Shown here: one piece after another, positions 15,400 to 23,960 of the stretch
Numbering within the stretch: position 1 is the first letter of the stretch
How the letters are laid out: the number at the start of each line of letters is the position of its first letter
Assembly: GCF_039831995.1 (NCBI RefSeq)
Contig: NZ_JBDOIO010000003.1
Span: forward strand, 1,612,001 to 1,676,000
Direction of reading: 5' to 3'
Length of the DNA: 64,000 nt
From: Paenibacillus pabuli
GTDB lineage: Bacteria; Bacillota; Bacilli; Paenibacillales; Paenibacillaceae
Made by a program: the position numbers and the translations under genes
The notes under the pieces: model-generated
What the model was told of the DNA's origin: nothing
The model's database searches: none
What the model saw: only the letters and a program-made list of their open reading frames with translations

Positions 15400-17919
15400 C
15401 TAGGTGCGCGGCTTCGCCCGATTGGTCGCCATGGCCTCCAAAGGATTGTCTGGCCAGTAATGCTTTGGATATCGGCCTTTCAGGTCTTTTTTTACCTCGA
15501 AATAAGTCTCCCGCCAAAAGTTCGTCAAATCCCGGGTCACCTGAACAGGGCGGTGCGCAGGGGACAGCAGATGCAGGGTTAACGGCACCCGACCTCCAGC
15601 AATACGCGGTGTAACCTGCTGCCCGAACATTTCCTGAAGTCGTACCGCCAGTGTAGGATCTTCAGGTCGGCTATAATCAACCGGAATGCGTGATCCGCTG
15701 GGAACCTGAATATGAGTTGGCGCCTCCCGGTCCAATTGCTGCCGTTGTTCCCAGCTCAAACCTCCTAGCAATACGTCCTGCATGGATAGTTTCTTCAAAT
15801 CGGAAGCAGAACGCATTCCTGCCAGAAAAGGTCTGAGTTGATCCTCGAGCTCCTCTGACACATGATCCGCCGCGAGATCGGGCCAGTCCGGCAAATGACG
15901 ATGCAGGAAACGCAGTCTGTCGGCGAGCTGCCTTGATGACTTGGTCCAGGGCAGACAGTCCTGACCTTCGGTGCGGATTCCGGTAAGGAGCGCTTCCAGC
16001 ACCTGTTCTTCCGGGGGCTGTGCGATACTGCTCTCCTTCATCAAGATTGCTCCGATTCGCAGCCTTCGATGAGCTCGCACGCTTCGTGTACTGCGATCCC
16101 ATGCAATCTGCACATCCTCCTGCATGAGATCTGCACCATAATCCAGCAGAAGCTGCTCCCCCACCGGTGCAGCCAGCAGGATGCGTGCATCCGCCCCCTG
16201 GTCGTCTGCCTCAGCTGCGACCAGGTATGCTGAACGGCTCAGCGATTCTGCCTGGCTGAGCTGTACCCCGCGGCCGCTGCTCAGCAGATAGCGGCCGTCC
16301 TCCCGGCGCTGCCCGATCCGGTCCGGATAGGCGAAGGACAGCAGCAGCCCGCAGCTGTCCTCGTCCGGCCGTTCCGGATCCTTCGGCGCAGGGCCGAGAG
16401 CCGTGCGCAGCTGGCGGCTCTCCTGAAGTATGCGCCGCACGGCAGCGACGTCTGCGACCGCCGCGGCCGCTTGTGGCATTCCGCTGCGGTCCGCCGTCAG
16501 CAGCGCTTCCACGCGCGGGCGCAGATCCGTGCCCGCGCCTGCACTGCCACTGCTGCGGAGGCCGGCAGGCTCCTGCAGCAGTGCCGCCAGCATGCTGGCG
16601 TAGCTGGCCAGCCCAAGCTCCGCCGCGCGGAGCAGCATGCTGGCCAGTCGCGGATGCACGCCAAGCGCGTTCATCCGCCGCCCGAAGGGCGTGATGCGGC
16701 CTGCGTCATCCAGGCCGCCCAGCTGGCGCAGCAGCGCCTGTGCCTGGCCGTAGGCCGCGGCAGGCGGGGTGTCCAGCCACTGCAATTCTGCAGGGGACTG
16801 GACGCCCCAGGCGGCAAGCTCCAGCGCCAGCGGTGCAAGGTCCGCGGAGGCGATCTCCGGCCTTGCCGCCTCCGGCAGGCTGCCGTGAACCTCCTCGCTC
16901 CACAGCCTGTAGCACACCCCTGGTGCAATTCGCCCTGCACGGCCCCGCCGCTGATCGGCTGACGCCTTGGACACGGGCTGGGTAACAAGACGACTCATGC
17001 CAGTGCGCGGGGAAAATACCGAAGCACGACTGAGTCCAGCATCAACAACCACTCTGACACCCGGAAGCGTAAGGCTTGATTCCGCAATGGAGGTGGACAG
17101 TACAACCTTACGGCTTCCTTCCACGGCCGGACGCACTGTCTCATCCTGACGTTCCACCGGCATGCTGCCATACAGGGAGTGCACCTCGACATGAGAAGCA
17201 AGACTGCGCTTCGACAGTTCCCGTTCTGTCCGGTGAATCTCCCTGGCTCCTGGAAGAAAGACCAGTAAGTCCCCTTCCTGCTCCGCCAAAGCTTTTACAA
17301 TCACGTGAGCCGTGAAATCCTCCAGCACGGCAGAAGCGGGCTTCGGTACATAACGGGTTTCCACAGGAAACGTGCGTCCCGGACAATCAATCGAGCGAGT
17401 CTCTTCGCCAAGCAATGCACAGATTGGGGCAGGGTCCAGCGTTGCCGACATAATCAGTACCTTCAGATCCGGACGCAGCATTGCCCGTGACTCCAGTGCC
17501 AATGCCAGTCCAAGATCGCCGTGCAGATGACGCTCATGAAACTCATCAAAAATAATCATCGCCGTATCTTCAAGCCCCTGATCCTGCTGAAGCATGCGTG
17601 TAAGTACCCCTTCGGTGACAACCTCGATCCGCGTTGCCTGACTGACCCGGGTATCCATGCGGACACGGTACCCTACCCTCTGTCCCACTTTTTCATTCAA
17701 AGCTGCGGCCATCCGTGCCGCGGCTGAGCGCGCAGCAAGTCTGCGAGGCTCCAGCATCATGATTTTACGTCCGTTTAACCAAGGTTCCTCCAGCAGGCAT
17801 AGGGGGACTGCGGTGGTTTTACCTGCCCCCGGCTCCGCTATAAGCACCCCCGTATCCTGCTCTCGAAACAGCTGTTTCAGCTCGGGTAAAACCTGTTGTA
17901 TCGGTAACTCTATATTCAT
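15400..17919 (-). CDS. hrpB: ATP-dependent RNA helicase HrpB
   Basis: An 839-aa DEAH-box helicase. Motif I is EPGAGKTTAVP (residues about 29-39), motif II FDEFHERH near 125, motif III MSATLD near 159, and motif VI QRRGRAGR near 328, followed by HA2-like and the HrpB C-terminal region (GRYPKHYWPDNP near the end), which separates HrpB from HrpA. Function in bacteria is poorly defined. The stretch coding for residues about 330-530 (16300-16950) is markedly GC-rich compared with the flanks. AGGAGCG precedes the ATG. Confidence 0.93.
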   Translation of the reverse strand: MNIELPIQQVLPELKQLFREQDTGVLIAEPGAGKTTAVPLCLLEEPWLNGRKIMMLEPRRLAARSAAARMAAALNEKVGQRVGYRVRMDTRVSQATRIEVVTEGVLTRMLQQDQGLEDTAMIIFDEFHERHLHGDLGLALALESRAMLRPDLKVLIMSATLDPAPICALLGEETRSIDCPGRTFPVETRYVPKPASAVLEDFTAHVIVKALAEQEGDLLVFLPGAREIHRTERELSKRSLASHVEVHSLYGSMPVERQDETVRPAVEGSRKVVLSTSIAESSLTLPGVRVVVDAGLSRASVFSPRTGMSRLVTQPVSKASADQRRGRAGRIAPGVCYRLWSEEVHGSLPEAARPEIASADLAPLALELAAWGVQSPAELQWLDTPPAAAYGQAQALLRQLGGLDDAGRITPFGRRMNALGVHPRLASMLLRAAELGLASYASMLAALLQEPAGLRSSGSAGAGTDLRPRVEALLTADRSGMPQAAAAVADVAAVRRILQESRQLRTALGPAPKDPERPDEDSCGLLLSFAYPDRIGQRREDGRYLLSSGRGVQLSQAESLSRSAYLVAAEADDQGADARILLAAPVGEQLLLDYGADLMQEDVQIAWDRSTRSVRAHRRLRIGAILMKESSIAQPPEEQVLEALLTGIRTEGQDCLPWTKSSRQLADRLRFLHRHLPDWPDLAADHVSEELEDQLRPFLAGMRSASDLKKLSMQDVLLGGLSWEQRQQLDREAPTHIQVPSGSRIPVDYSRPEDPTLAVRLQEMFGQQVTPRIAGGRVPLTLHLLSPAHRPVQVTRDLTNFWRETYFEVKKDLKGRYPKHYWPDNPLEAMATNRAKPRT

Positions 17920-17984
17920 ATTATCGCTCCTAATTTATACGGCACCATGCAATCTATAATCGAAAGTGAATGTTAGCATTATAA

Positions 17985-18012
17985 CAAAAAAAGCCGTTCC
18001 AGAGGAACGACT
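17985..18012 (-). terminator. Rho-independent terminator after the SDR gene
   Basis: On the minus strand GTCGTTCC-TCT-GGAACGGC is followed by seven T residues, just after the stop at 18030. Confidence 0.9.
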
Positions 18013-18029
18013 ACTTCAGATCAAGCGTA

Positions 18030-18848
18030 TTAACGCAGCAACGATTCGGCGCCATCAATGACAATCTCAGCACCCGTAATATGTTTGGATTCAGACGATG
18101 CCAGGAATGCGACCAGATTGGCTACATGCTCCGGCTGTCCAGGGCCATCTGCAAGCGGCTGCTCCCCTTCCGGAAACTCCATCGGAATAACAATTTGGTG
18201 CAGCTCATCCGTTTTAACCGTGCTTTGATCGATATTGGTTGCAATGGCTCCCGGACATATTACATTGACCCGGATTTTGAACCGGGCCAGTTCCAGTGCA
18301 GCCATCTTCGAAAATGCAACCTGTCCTGCTTTCGAAGTACTGTAAGCCGACATCCCGAAGCTGGTAAACCGTTGATTACCGTTAATGGAACTCGTAATAA
18401 CAATGCTTCCCCCACCGCGTTTCTTCAGATGTGGGAGGGCGTACTTGATCGTAAAGAACGTACCATCCAGATTGGTCGTGATAATCCGCTGCCAATCCTC
18501 CACCTGAATTTCCTCAATTGGAGCCGAGACACCGTTAATGCCTGCATTCGCAAACACAATGTCCAAACCGCCAAACAACTCCACGGTTTCCAAAACTGCT
18601 TTTTCCACCCGTGCCGGATCGGAGATATCTACATCAAATGCACGTGCAGCACCTGGATGTACAGCATTAATTTCAGCTTCCGTCTGTGAAATCCGATCAT
18701 TCACCAGATCAAACAGCGCAACGTGTGCACCTTCATTTGCCAATTTGACAGCTGTTGCCTTACCGATGCCAGATCCGGCTCCGGTAATGATGGCCACTTT
18801 GTTTGCAAACCGAGACTTGTCGTTATGTTGTGTCATGCTCCATTCCAC
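18030..18848 (-). CDS. Short-chain dehydrogenase/reductase
   Basis: A 272-aa classical SDR: cofactor motif TGAGSGIGKA (residues 22-31), NAGIN near 100, catalytic Ser (SSIN near 154) and YSTSK near 168, then PGAIATNI. Complete active site. DVIN-like FDLVNDR after strand 2 suggests preference for NAD(H). The start is uncertain: AAAAGGAG lies 4 bases before the ATG at 18848 and 16 before the next at 18836. Substrate unknown. It stands alone with its own terminator. Confidence 0.9.
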   Translation of the reverse strand: MEWSMTQHNDKSRFANKVAIITGAGSGIGKATAVKLANEGAHVALFDLVNDRISQTEAEINAVHPGAARAFDVDISDPARVEKAVLETVELFGGLDIVFANAGINGVSAPIEEIQVEDWQRIITTNLDGTFFTIKYALPHLKKRGGGSIVITSSINGNQRFTSFGMSAYSTSKAGQVAFSKMAALELARFKIRVNVICPGAIATNIDQSTVKTDELHQIVIPMEFPEGEQPLADGPGQPEHVANLVAFLASSESKHITGAEIVIDGAESLLR

Positions 18849-19045
18849 TCCTTTTCAGCAATTATGTAAGAATGTACATCCAAGACTTGTGTATCCGCAT
18901 GATATAACATGCTAACTAAGTAGATTCTTCACAAGATTACCCAAAAAGAGCGCCTTTTAAATCAACAACGACAAGTTTTTTCTCAGTTGATTTTACCTTT
19001 AGTTAAACGTACCTAACAATGAATGACTTCGCTAAAATTGTACAT

Positions 19046-19888
19046 CTACCATTCCAGCTCAATGAAAGCGGCATCATCTTCAAGCCCCCCGGTATGCGTA
19101 GCATCCAGCAACACCTGAATGTGTTCATCCGGGATATATGCCTGTACGGCATCCAGATCATTCAAACCATCCGTGTACAGCTGCAGACGTATCTGTTCAT
19201 TGGATAGCTTCGCCTCATAAATATGAGGCTTGCCTCCAACAGGCCCTTCCAAGGTTGACCAGCGTTCATTCGTCCGGCAGTGGTTCTGAAAAGCTCCGGA
19301 CTGCTCCTGACCATTGCGCCAGAGGCGAATACGCGAATCCCCCTGCCAAGCCATCCACATACGGCTTTTTCCCAAACCACGTGACAGCTCAATTCGGCCA
19401 CACACATACATCGCCTGACTGCCTCTACTCCGCTTCTCCATTAACACTTCGCGTAAAAGCAAGGGCGAGTTGTCCAATGGCTGAATTTTCTTCAGCTGCT
19501 CCGATGCCGGAACCGTCAGTTCTTGAAGCAGATGCTCTACCGCTTCTGCCGTTGGATTAGGGGTAGTTTCCAACCACTCGAGGAGCGCATTACCCAGAAA
19601 ACGCGCGGCAAAATCACCAAGGTAACTCATGCCTACACCATCACACATGACGAACGTACATACATTTCCGTCCATGCGAACGGCAGCAAAGTCTTGACCC
19701 GAATCCCCCTGATGAACCGTCTCTGCAGCCCTTCCATATCCATAGCGACACTTAAAAGCGCCCTGATAACGAGTAAGCGGCTGTTCTCCGGTCTGTGCGC
19801 TAACATAACGAAAGATTCCACGACGCTGCTTCCCTTGGCTTCCTTTCTCACCAGCAGGCAATGCTGCCAATCGCATCGTTTTCAAATG
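19046..19888 (-). CDS. PP2C-type protein phosphatase of the T7SS-like locus
   Basis: A 280-aa PP2C-like serine/threonine phosphatase. Metal-binding motifs appear as GDSGQD (60-65), VMCDGVG (79-85), WQGDSRIRLW, LYTDGLND and EDDAAFI near the end, the order expected for PPM phosphatases. I start at the TTG at 19888: AGGAGG overlaps the stop of the vWA gene and lies 7 bases before it. The longer reading from 19954 would overlap that gene. It should remove phosphate from a target of the kinase-like protein encoded at 20683. Last gene of the secretion-like locus. Confidence 0.82.
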   Translation of the reverse strand, partial: HLKTMRLAALPAGEKGSQGKQRRGIFRYVSAQTGEQPLTRYQGAFKCRYGYGRAAETVHQGDSGQDFAAVRMDGNVCTFVMCDGVGMSYLGDFAARFLGNALLEWLETTPNPTAEAVEHLLQELTVPASEQLKKIQPLDNSPLLLREVLMEKRSRGSQAMYVCGRIELSRGLGKSRMWMAWQGDSRIRLWRNGQEQSGAFQNHCRTNERWSTLEGPVGGKPHIYEAKLSNEQIRLQLYTDGLNDLDAVQAYIPDEHIQVLLDATHTGGLEDDAAFIELEW

Positions 19889-19896
19889 ATCCCCTC

Positions 19897-20649
19897 CTAT
19901 CTCACAGGCGTAGCAGCAGACATCTGAAATCCGATGGATACCAGTTCTGCACATGTGCCTGGCAGCATCATCAATGCACCGGGTGCGAGCAAATAGTCCG
20001 CTTCGACAAGCATTTCACGGTAACTTTCAGGCAGAACCGAAGACATATTGCGCAGCTTCTCTCCGTGCTCATCCTGAAGAACGGTTTCCGGCGAAATTCC
20101 TTTCCATCTTCTCGGCTCAGGGATGGGACCTTCCAATAGATGATCGGATATAAAGATATTTTCAACGAGTACATTGCCATCTGGCACACTCATGCCCATA
20201 ATCCGTTTGGCAATCGGTTCCGGATCTTCGCCCGTAGCCACTCCATCTGTCATATGACAAACCAGCGGCGCAGGACAATCCTGCATGTTCGGTATTTCGG
20301 CCTGCAGAATCTTTTCTGCTTGCAGAAAGGCTTTCGCCGAATCCGAGAATCGTTTAGGTGTCAGGTCAGGCAACGAACCAACCGCTGCTATTTCGTCAAT
20401 TCCCTTGATTCCGTTTAACAAGTCATAGACATCATCACTGTACGCCAGGATGGCAATCCGGTAGCGAGGTGTCAATCGGTTTCCTTTGGTCGAGCGAAAC
20501 ACCATCTGGCGTATGGCCAAGGCCAGGGCATCATAGACGACATCGATCCGTCTGCGGTTTTCCAGAACCATATTCATGGAGGCACTGATATCAATGAGAT
20601 AAATAATAAGTGCGGGTGTGCGCTGGGATGCTTGTATTGTATAGTTCAT
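19897..20649 (-). CDS. von Willebrand A domain protein (TerY-like)
   Basis: A 250-aa vWA protein. The metal-ion-dependent adhesion site is visible as DISAS (D20-S24) with a downstream HMTDGVATG (TDG motif), so it can bind a divalent metal and a partner protein. No signal peptide, hence cytoplasmic. I start at the ATG at 20649; GGAGGTG lies upstream but abuts the alternative GTG at 20664. Position between a PP2C and a kinase-like gene matches the TerY-P triad (vWA, PP2C, kinase) described in ter-type stress systems. Confidence 0.8.
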   Translation of the reverse strand: MNYTIQASQRTPALIIYLIDISASMNMVLENRRRIDVVYDALALAIRQMVFRSTKGNRLTPRYRIAILAYSDDVYDLLNGIKGIDEIAAVGSLPDLTPKRFSDSAKAFLQAEKILQAEIPNMQDCPAPLVCHMTDGVATGEDPEPIAKRIMGMSVPDGNVLVENIFISDHLLEGPIPEPRRWKGISPETVLQDEHGEKLRNMSSVLPESYREMLVEADYLLAPGALMMLPGTCAELVSIGFQMSAATPVR

Positions 20650-20682
20650 CTGGGCCTGAGCCACCTCCGTTGTTCACGTAAT

Positions 20683-22776
20683 TTACAAGTTGGGCAGATT
20701 GTAGCTGGTATTGCTCAAAAATTTGTTAATCGCACTCATTCGTGCCGCCACTTTACCTACACCTTTAAAGTATGCAGCATCCGTGTTATACAAATTTTTG
20801 AAATCACGGGCATAGGACACCGCATTTTCGATCTTCTTACCTTTTTGAGCATTATACGCCTTGTTATAATGAGCAATCAGCGTAACCACGTTCTCAGCAC
20901 GCTTTTTCTTGAGTGCAGCCTTTCGAGCTGCTTCCTCGGCTGCTTTCTGCGCTGCCTGTTTGCGTTCTGCTTCAGCCGCTGCCTTGCGCTCCGCTTCCTG
21001 CTTCGCTACTTGAGCATCATGCTCCTTCTTCCAGACCAGGTAGGCTTCATACTTCGCCTGCTTGTCGTACTTCTCCTGCAGTGCCTTTTTGGCTGCTTCT
21101 TTCTTCTGCTGTTCCTGCTTGGCTAGATAAGCCTCGTATTTTGCCTGTTTATCGTATTTCGCCTGAAGGGCTTTTCGTTCCTCTTCCTTTTGCTGCGCTT
21201 CCGCCTGTTTTTGCTTTTCCGCAGCTTCAAGCTTCGCCGCTTCTGCTTGCTGTTTCTTCTTCTCTTCTTCCTCCTGCTTCAACGCAGCGGCTTTTGCCGC
21301 TTCTGCTTCTTCAGCAGCCTTGATCTCTGCCAGTCTTGCTGCTTCTTGTTCTTCCTGCTGCTTGACCTCGGCCTGATCGGCCAAAATTTTAACAGTTGGC
21401 ACGGTACCGGCCAACAATACAACTAGGACAGCGGAGGAGATCATGAACTTTTTGGATCTGTAAAAAGGAACACGGACAGGCTGTGCGGCTTCTTCCTTGG
21501 GATTCAGCTTGGCATCCAGCTCGTTGATTGCAGCCTCAACTTCCATCTGCATCGCACTATTAGCCGGAATGAAATGATACAGCGAACGGTATACTTCCAG
21601 TGCTGCTGCAGGCTTATCCTCATCCTCCAGTGCCCGAGCCTGCAGGAACAGCCTGTTTACAACTGCTTCCTGTCCAGGCGGCACTTCAGGACTCGACGTG
21701 GACGCATGATGTCCATTAGCTGACTTCAAATCTGCTACGCTGGTCCCTGGTGCACTTGCAACTGTCTTGCTCGTCTCTTCTACGTTTGCCGCATCTGTTA
21801 CTTGGTCCTCAGGCTCCTTCACTCCAGCTGCTTCTGCCTGACTGGCGTTTGCTGAGGCCAAGGCCACAAACCATTCACCAAATGTTGGGCAGCTGCTCAG
21901 ATCGTGACTCTCCCAGGCACGGATAAACAGATCGGATATTTTGGAACCCCATCGTTTCTGAAGTGAATCGCGCATAGCAAAATAGCGCTCACTCACCGTT
22001 TGCATTTCATGCTGATCAAAATAACTTTCTCCCCATGCCTTCTCTACAATGGTCGAATCGGACCAGCTTAACATCTCAGCGATAATAACTGCACCAGCAA
22101 AACGATCGGCATATGAGCTCCACAAACCGCTGTGTACTGCCCGGTGAGCTGCATAACCGGGTGAACCGGCAAGCAGAGCATCTGGACGATCCATTTTGGA
22201 ACCGTACATCTGCTCTACATCGACGAGTTCAACTGCGGATAAGGCTCCCAGGTTTTCCACTTCGGAAAAAAACGGAATCATCACATTGGGTGCGGACAAA
22301 TCACAATGAGCAAGTCCTCGTTGCTCCATGGCCGAACCAGTCCCTGCTAGTGCTCTCGCCAACTTCAGACTCTCTTCTGCAGTCAGCTGTTTCTGATCAC
22401 TGATTACGTCAAACCAGGTCAGACCCTGCACCCACGGCATCAAAACCGCGTACAACAAATCGGGGTGTTCTCCAATGAGCGCTCCGTTTCTTTCCGGAGT
22501 GAGCACATCACGCTTGCATACCTGCAAACCTGGCAGTTCACTATAAGGTTCCATATGCTCAGATTGATAGACCATAGCCGGGATACGGAATTTAGGAAAA
22601 AATACTTTTAGTGCTTTGGCCCCACTTATTGAACCATTTCGGGGTATTAACTGGTAGACGATCCCTTGCCTTCCGGCTTGGGCGTATGCCAGACCGGGCG
22701 CAGCCGGATGCTGCCCAATGGTATAGGCAATGTCATTGATCACCACTTCATCCCCGGGATTCGGTTGAAAAGACAT
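20683..22776 (-). CDS. Membrane-anchored protein-kinase-like protein with coiled coil
   Basis: A 697-aa protein. Residues about 10-300 form a protein-kinase fold: ALKVF (K57), GLAHCDLSAPNV (HCD at 157-159, N164, in place of HRDxxxxN) and VDVEQ (D186, in place of DFG). The Lys, Asp and Asn are kept, so activity is possible, but no glycine-rich loop is clear. A low-complexity linker and a helical repeat region (370-425) lead to one membrane helix (about 443-465) and then a long Ala/Lys/Glu coiled coil (467-640) with two copies of KYDKQAKYEAYL, ending in a small helical domain. The kinase-TM-exterior order recalls EssB/YukC of type VII systems. Start at 22776, 6 bases after GAGGG; a reading from 22860 would run through the terminator hairpin. 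Confidence 0.75.
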   Translation of the reverse strand: MSFQPNPGDEVVINDIAYTIGQHPAAPGLAYAQAGRQGIVYQLIPRNGSISGAKALKVFFPKFRIPAMVYQSEHMEPYSELPGLQVCKRDVLTPERNGALIGEHPDLLYAVLMPWVQGLTWFDVISDQKQLTAEESLKLARALAGTGSAMEQRGLAHCDLSAPNVMIPFFSEVENLGALSAVELVDVEQMYGSKMDRPDALLAGSPGYAAHRAVHSGLWSSYADRFAGAVIIAEMLSWSDSTIVEKAWGESYFDQHEMQTVSERYFAMRDSLQKRWGSKISDLFIRAWESHDLSSCPTFGEWFVALASANASQAEAAGVKEPEDQVTDAANVEETSKTVASAPGTSVADLKSANGHHASTSSPEVPPGQEAVVNRLFLQARALEDEDKPAAALEVYRSLYHFIPANSAMQMEVEAAINELDAKLNPKEEAAQPVRVPFYRSKKFMISSAVLVVLLAGTVPTVKILADQAEVKQQEEQEAARLAEIKAAEEAEAAKAAALKQEEEEKKKQQAEAAKLEAAEKQKQAEAQQKEEERKALQAKYDKQAKYEAYLAKQEQQKKEAAKKALQEKYDKQAKYEAYLVWKKEHDAQVAKQEAERKAAAEAERKQAAQKAAEEAARKAALKKKRAENVVTLIAHYNKAYNAQKGKKIENAVSYARDFKNLYNTDAAYFKGVGKVAARMSAINKFLSNTSYNLPNL

Positions 22777-22811
22777 GCTCATCCCTCTCTCTGTCATTCT
22801 GTCATAGTGCA

Positions 22812-22847
22812 GCAAAAACCGGGTGTCGTAAAACGCCCGGTTTTTGC
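22812..22847 (-). terminator. Strong hairpin between the WXG100 and kinase-like genes
   Basis: GCAAAAACCGGG and CCCGGTTTTTGC form a 12-bp perfect stem with a 12-base loop, 86 bases after the WXG100 stop and 36 bases before the kinase-like start. It should end most WXG100 transcripts and leave low read-through into the downstream genes. Confidence 0.88.
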
Positions 22848-22932
22848 TGTAGTTATACATCTTCAGCTTGCTGCCTGCGTACGATCTAGTGCCAAGTCAG
22901 ACATGACATCGGCCTGATCTATGTAAAGCAGT

Positions 22933-23208
22933 TTAGCGAGCTTGGTCAGCTGTACGGAATTTGTTGGCAATAGCCGTCAGTTCCGCGCTGATGCTGTTCA
23001 GCGTTTGAACGAAAGATTGCATTTGTTTGCTGGCTTCCTGGAACTCCTGGAAGAAGCGTTGTTTCGTCATACCTTCCCATTGTCCTTCCATGCTTGTGAT
23101 GGATTGAGTCAATGTAGAAACGATTTGCTGACTTTGCTCACCGCTTTGTTTGAATTGGTTGGAAACCTGATCAAGTTGTTCTGGGGTAACTAAAATGCGT
23201 CCTGCCAT
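22933..23208 (-). CDS. WXG100 family protein (EsxA/YukE-like)
   Basis: A 91-aa helical-hairpin protein with the central W-x-G turn (QWEGMTKQRFFQEF, W near residue 45) and the flanking amphipathic helices typical of type VII secretion substrates. It has no signal peptide. Start at 23208, with AAGGAGG upstream; a reading from 23235 would add nine basic residues. It has its own sigma-A promoter at 23256-23284 and a terminator after it, as expected for an abundant secreted component. It is probably exported by the EssC-like ATPase encoded at 24808. Confidence 0.93.
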   Translation of the reverse strand: MAGRILVTPEQLDQVSNQFKQSGEQSQQIVSTLTQSITSMEGQWEGMTKQRFFQEFQEASKQMQSFVQTLNSISAELTAIANKFRTADQAR

Positions 23209-23255
23209 GTGTAATTTCCTCCTTGGTTTGTGCAATTAAATTTTTGCTTGTTCAA

Positions 23256-23284
23256 ATTGTACTATACCAGGATCGATCGAACAA
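23256..23284 (-). promoter_or_regulatory. Sigma-A promoter of the WXG100 gene
   Basis: Minus strand: TTGTTC, 17 bases, TACAAT, about 48 bases before the ATG. Nine of twelve consensus positions match, with ideal spacing. Confidence 0.7.
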
Positions 23285-23405
23285 AAGCCGAAGGACCTAA
23301 TCCTATTTACCCCATTTTTGGTGATTGAAACTTCCCTTAACAGACTATTTACATAAATGATTCACTTTCTGCTGTCCTTATTTCGCACTTCTGTAAACTG
23401 TCTAA

Positions 23406-23954
23406 TCAGGATACCACAGGTTCGGTTCCTCTTCTCCCCCGAAAGGTGGGATCTGTAAATCTCCACGCTACAGGTTCAGGCTGCATCGCCTGGATCAATG
23501 TAGCGGGGGAACCGTCGGGCGGCGAAGCATCCTGCACCCGGTATACTGCCGCCACCGCGGAAAGGGGATCGGATACTACAGCAGCAGCTGCGGCGTGTGT
23601 AGGCATGATTTCCCCTGCACGATTGTTTTCAAGAACGTTAAGCATATTGACCGCATTGCCATAGGCTGTGTTCACATGACTCAGCACTGTACGATACTCC
23701 ATGTCTGCCTGCTGGAATAACAAGGCTTTGCGTCCCAGCTGCACGCTTAAGTCCATAAAACGACGCACCGCATCTTCGCCAATTCGCTTGCTGTGACTCC
23801 ATTCACTCATCACCGCAGCGCGGGCCTCAATATCCCACTCCAGCGAATGAATCGCCTGTTCCAACACTGTCATCTTTTGCTGTATTTGCTCCGCCGCATA
23901 CTGAATCTGCCTGCTCAGTGCCCGAAGCACATCCGGTTCCACACGAATGCGCAT
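23406..23954 (-). CDS. Helical WXG-like protein of the T7SS-like locus
   Basis: A 182-aa protein I do not recognise. Residues 1-115 are two or three long amphipathic helices (VEPDVLRALSRQIQYAAEQIQQKM ... in pieces) with LEWDIEARA near residue 38 where WXG100 proteins have their turn, so a WXG/LXG-like helical bundle is likely. The C-terminal 70 residues are Ala/Pro-rich and look disordered. AAAGGTGA precedes the ATG, and the gene follows the 276-aa gene by 6 bases. It may be a second substrate or a partner of the WXG100 protein. Confidence 0.65.
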   Translation of the reverse strand: MRIRVEPDVLRALSRQIQYAAEQIQQKMTVLEQAIHSLEWDIEARAAVMSEWSHSKRIGEDAVRRFMDLSVQLGRKALLFQQADMEYRTVLSHVNTAYGNAVNMLNVLENNRAGEIMPTHAAAAAVVSDPLSAVAAVYRVQDASPPDGSPATLIQAMQPEPVAWRFTDPTFRGRRGTEPVVS

Positions 23955-23960
23955 TTACCA

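Noticed and set aside
16471..16962. Long plus-strand frames opposite hrpB
   Set aside because: They are shadows of the GC-rich hrpB core; hrpB motifs on the other strand are unambiguous.
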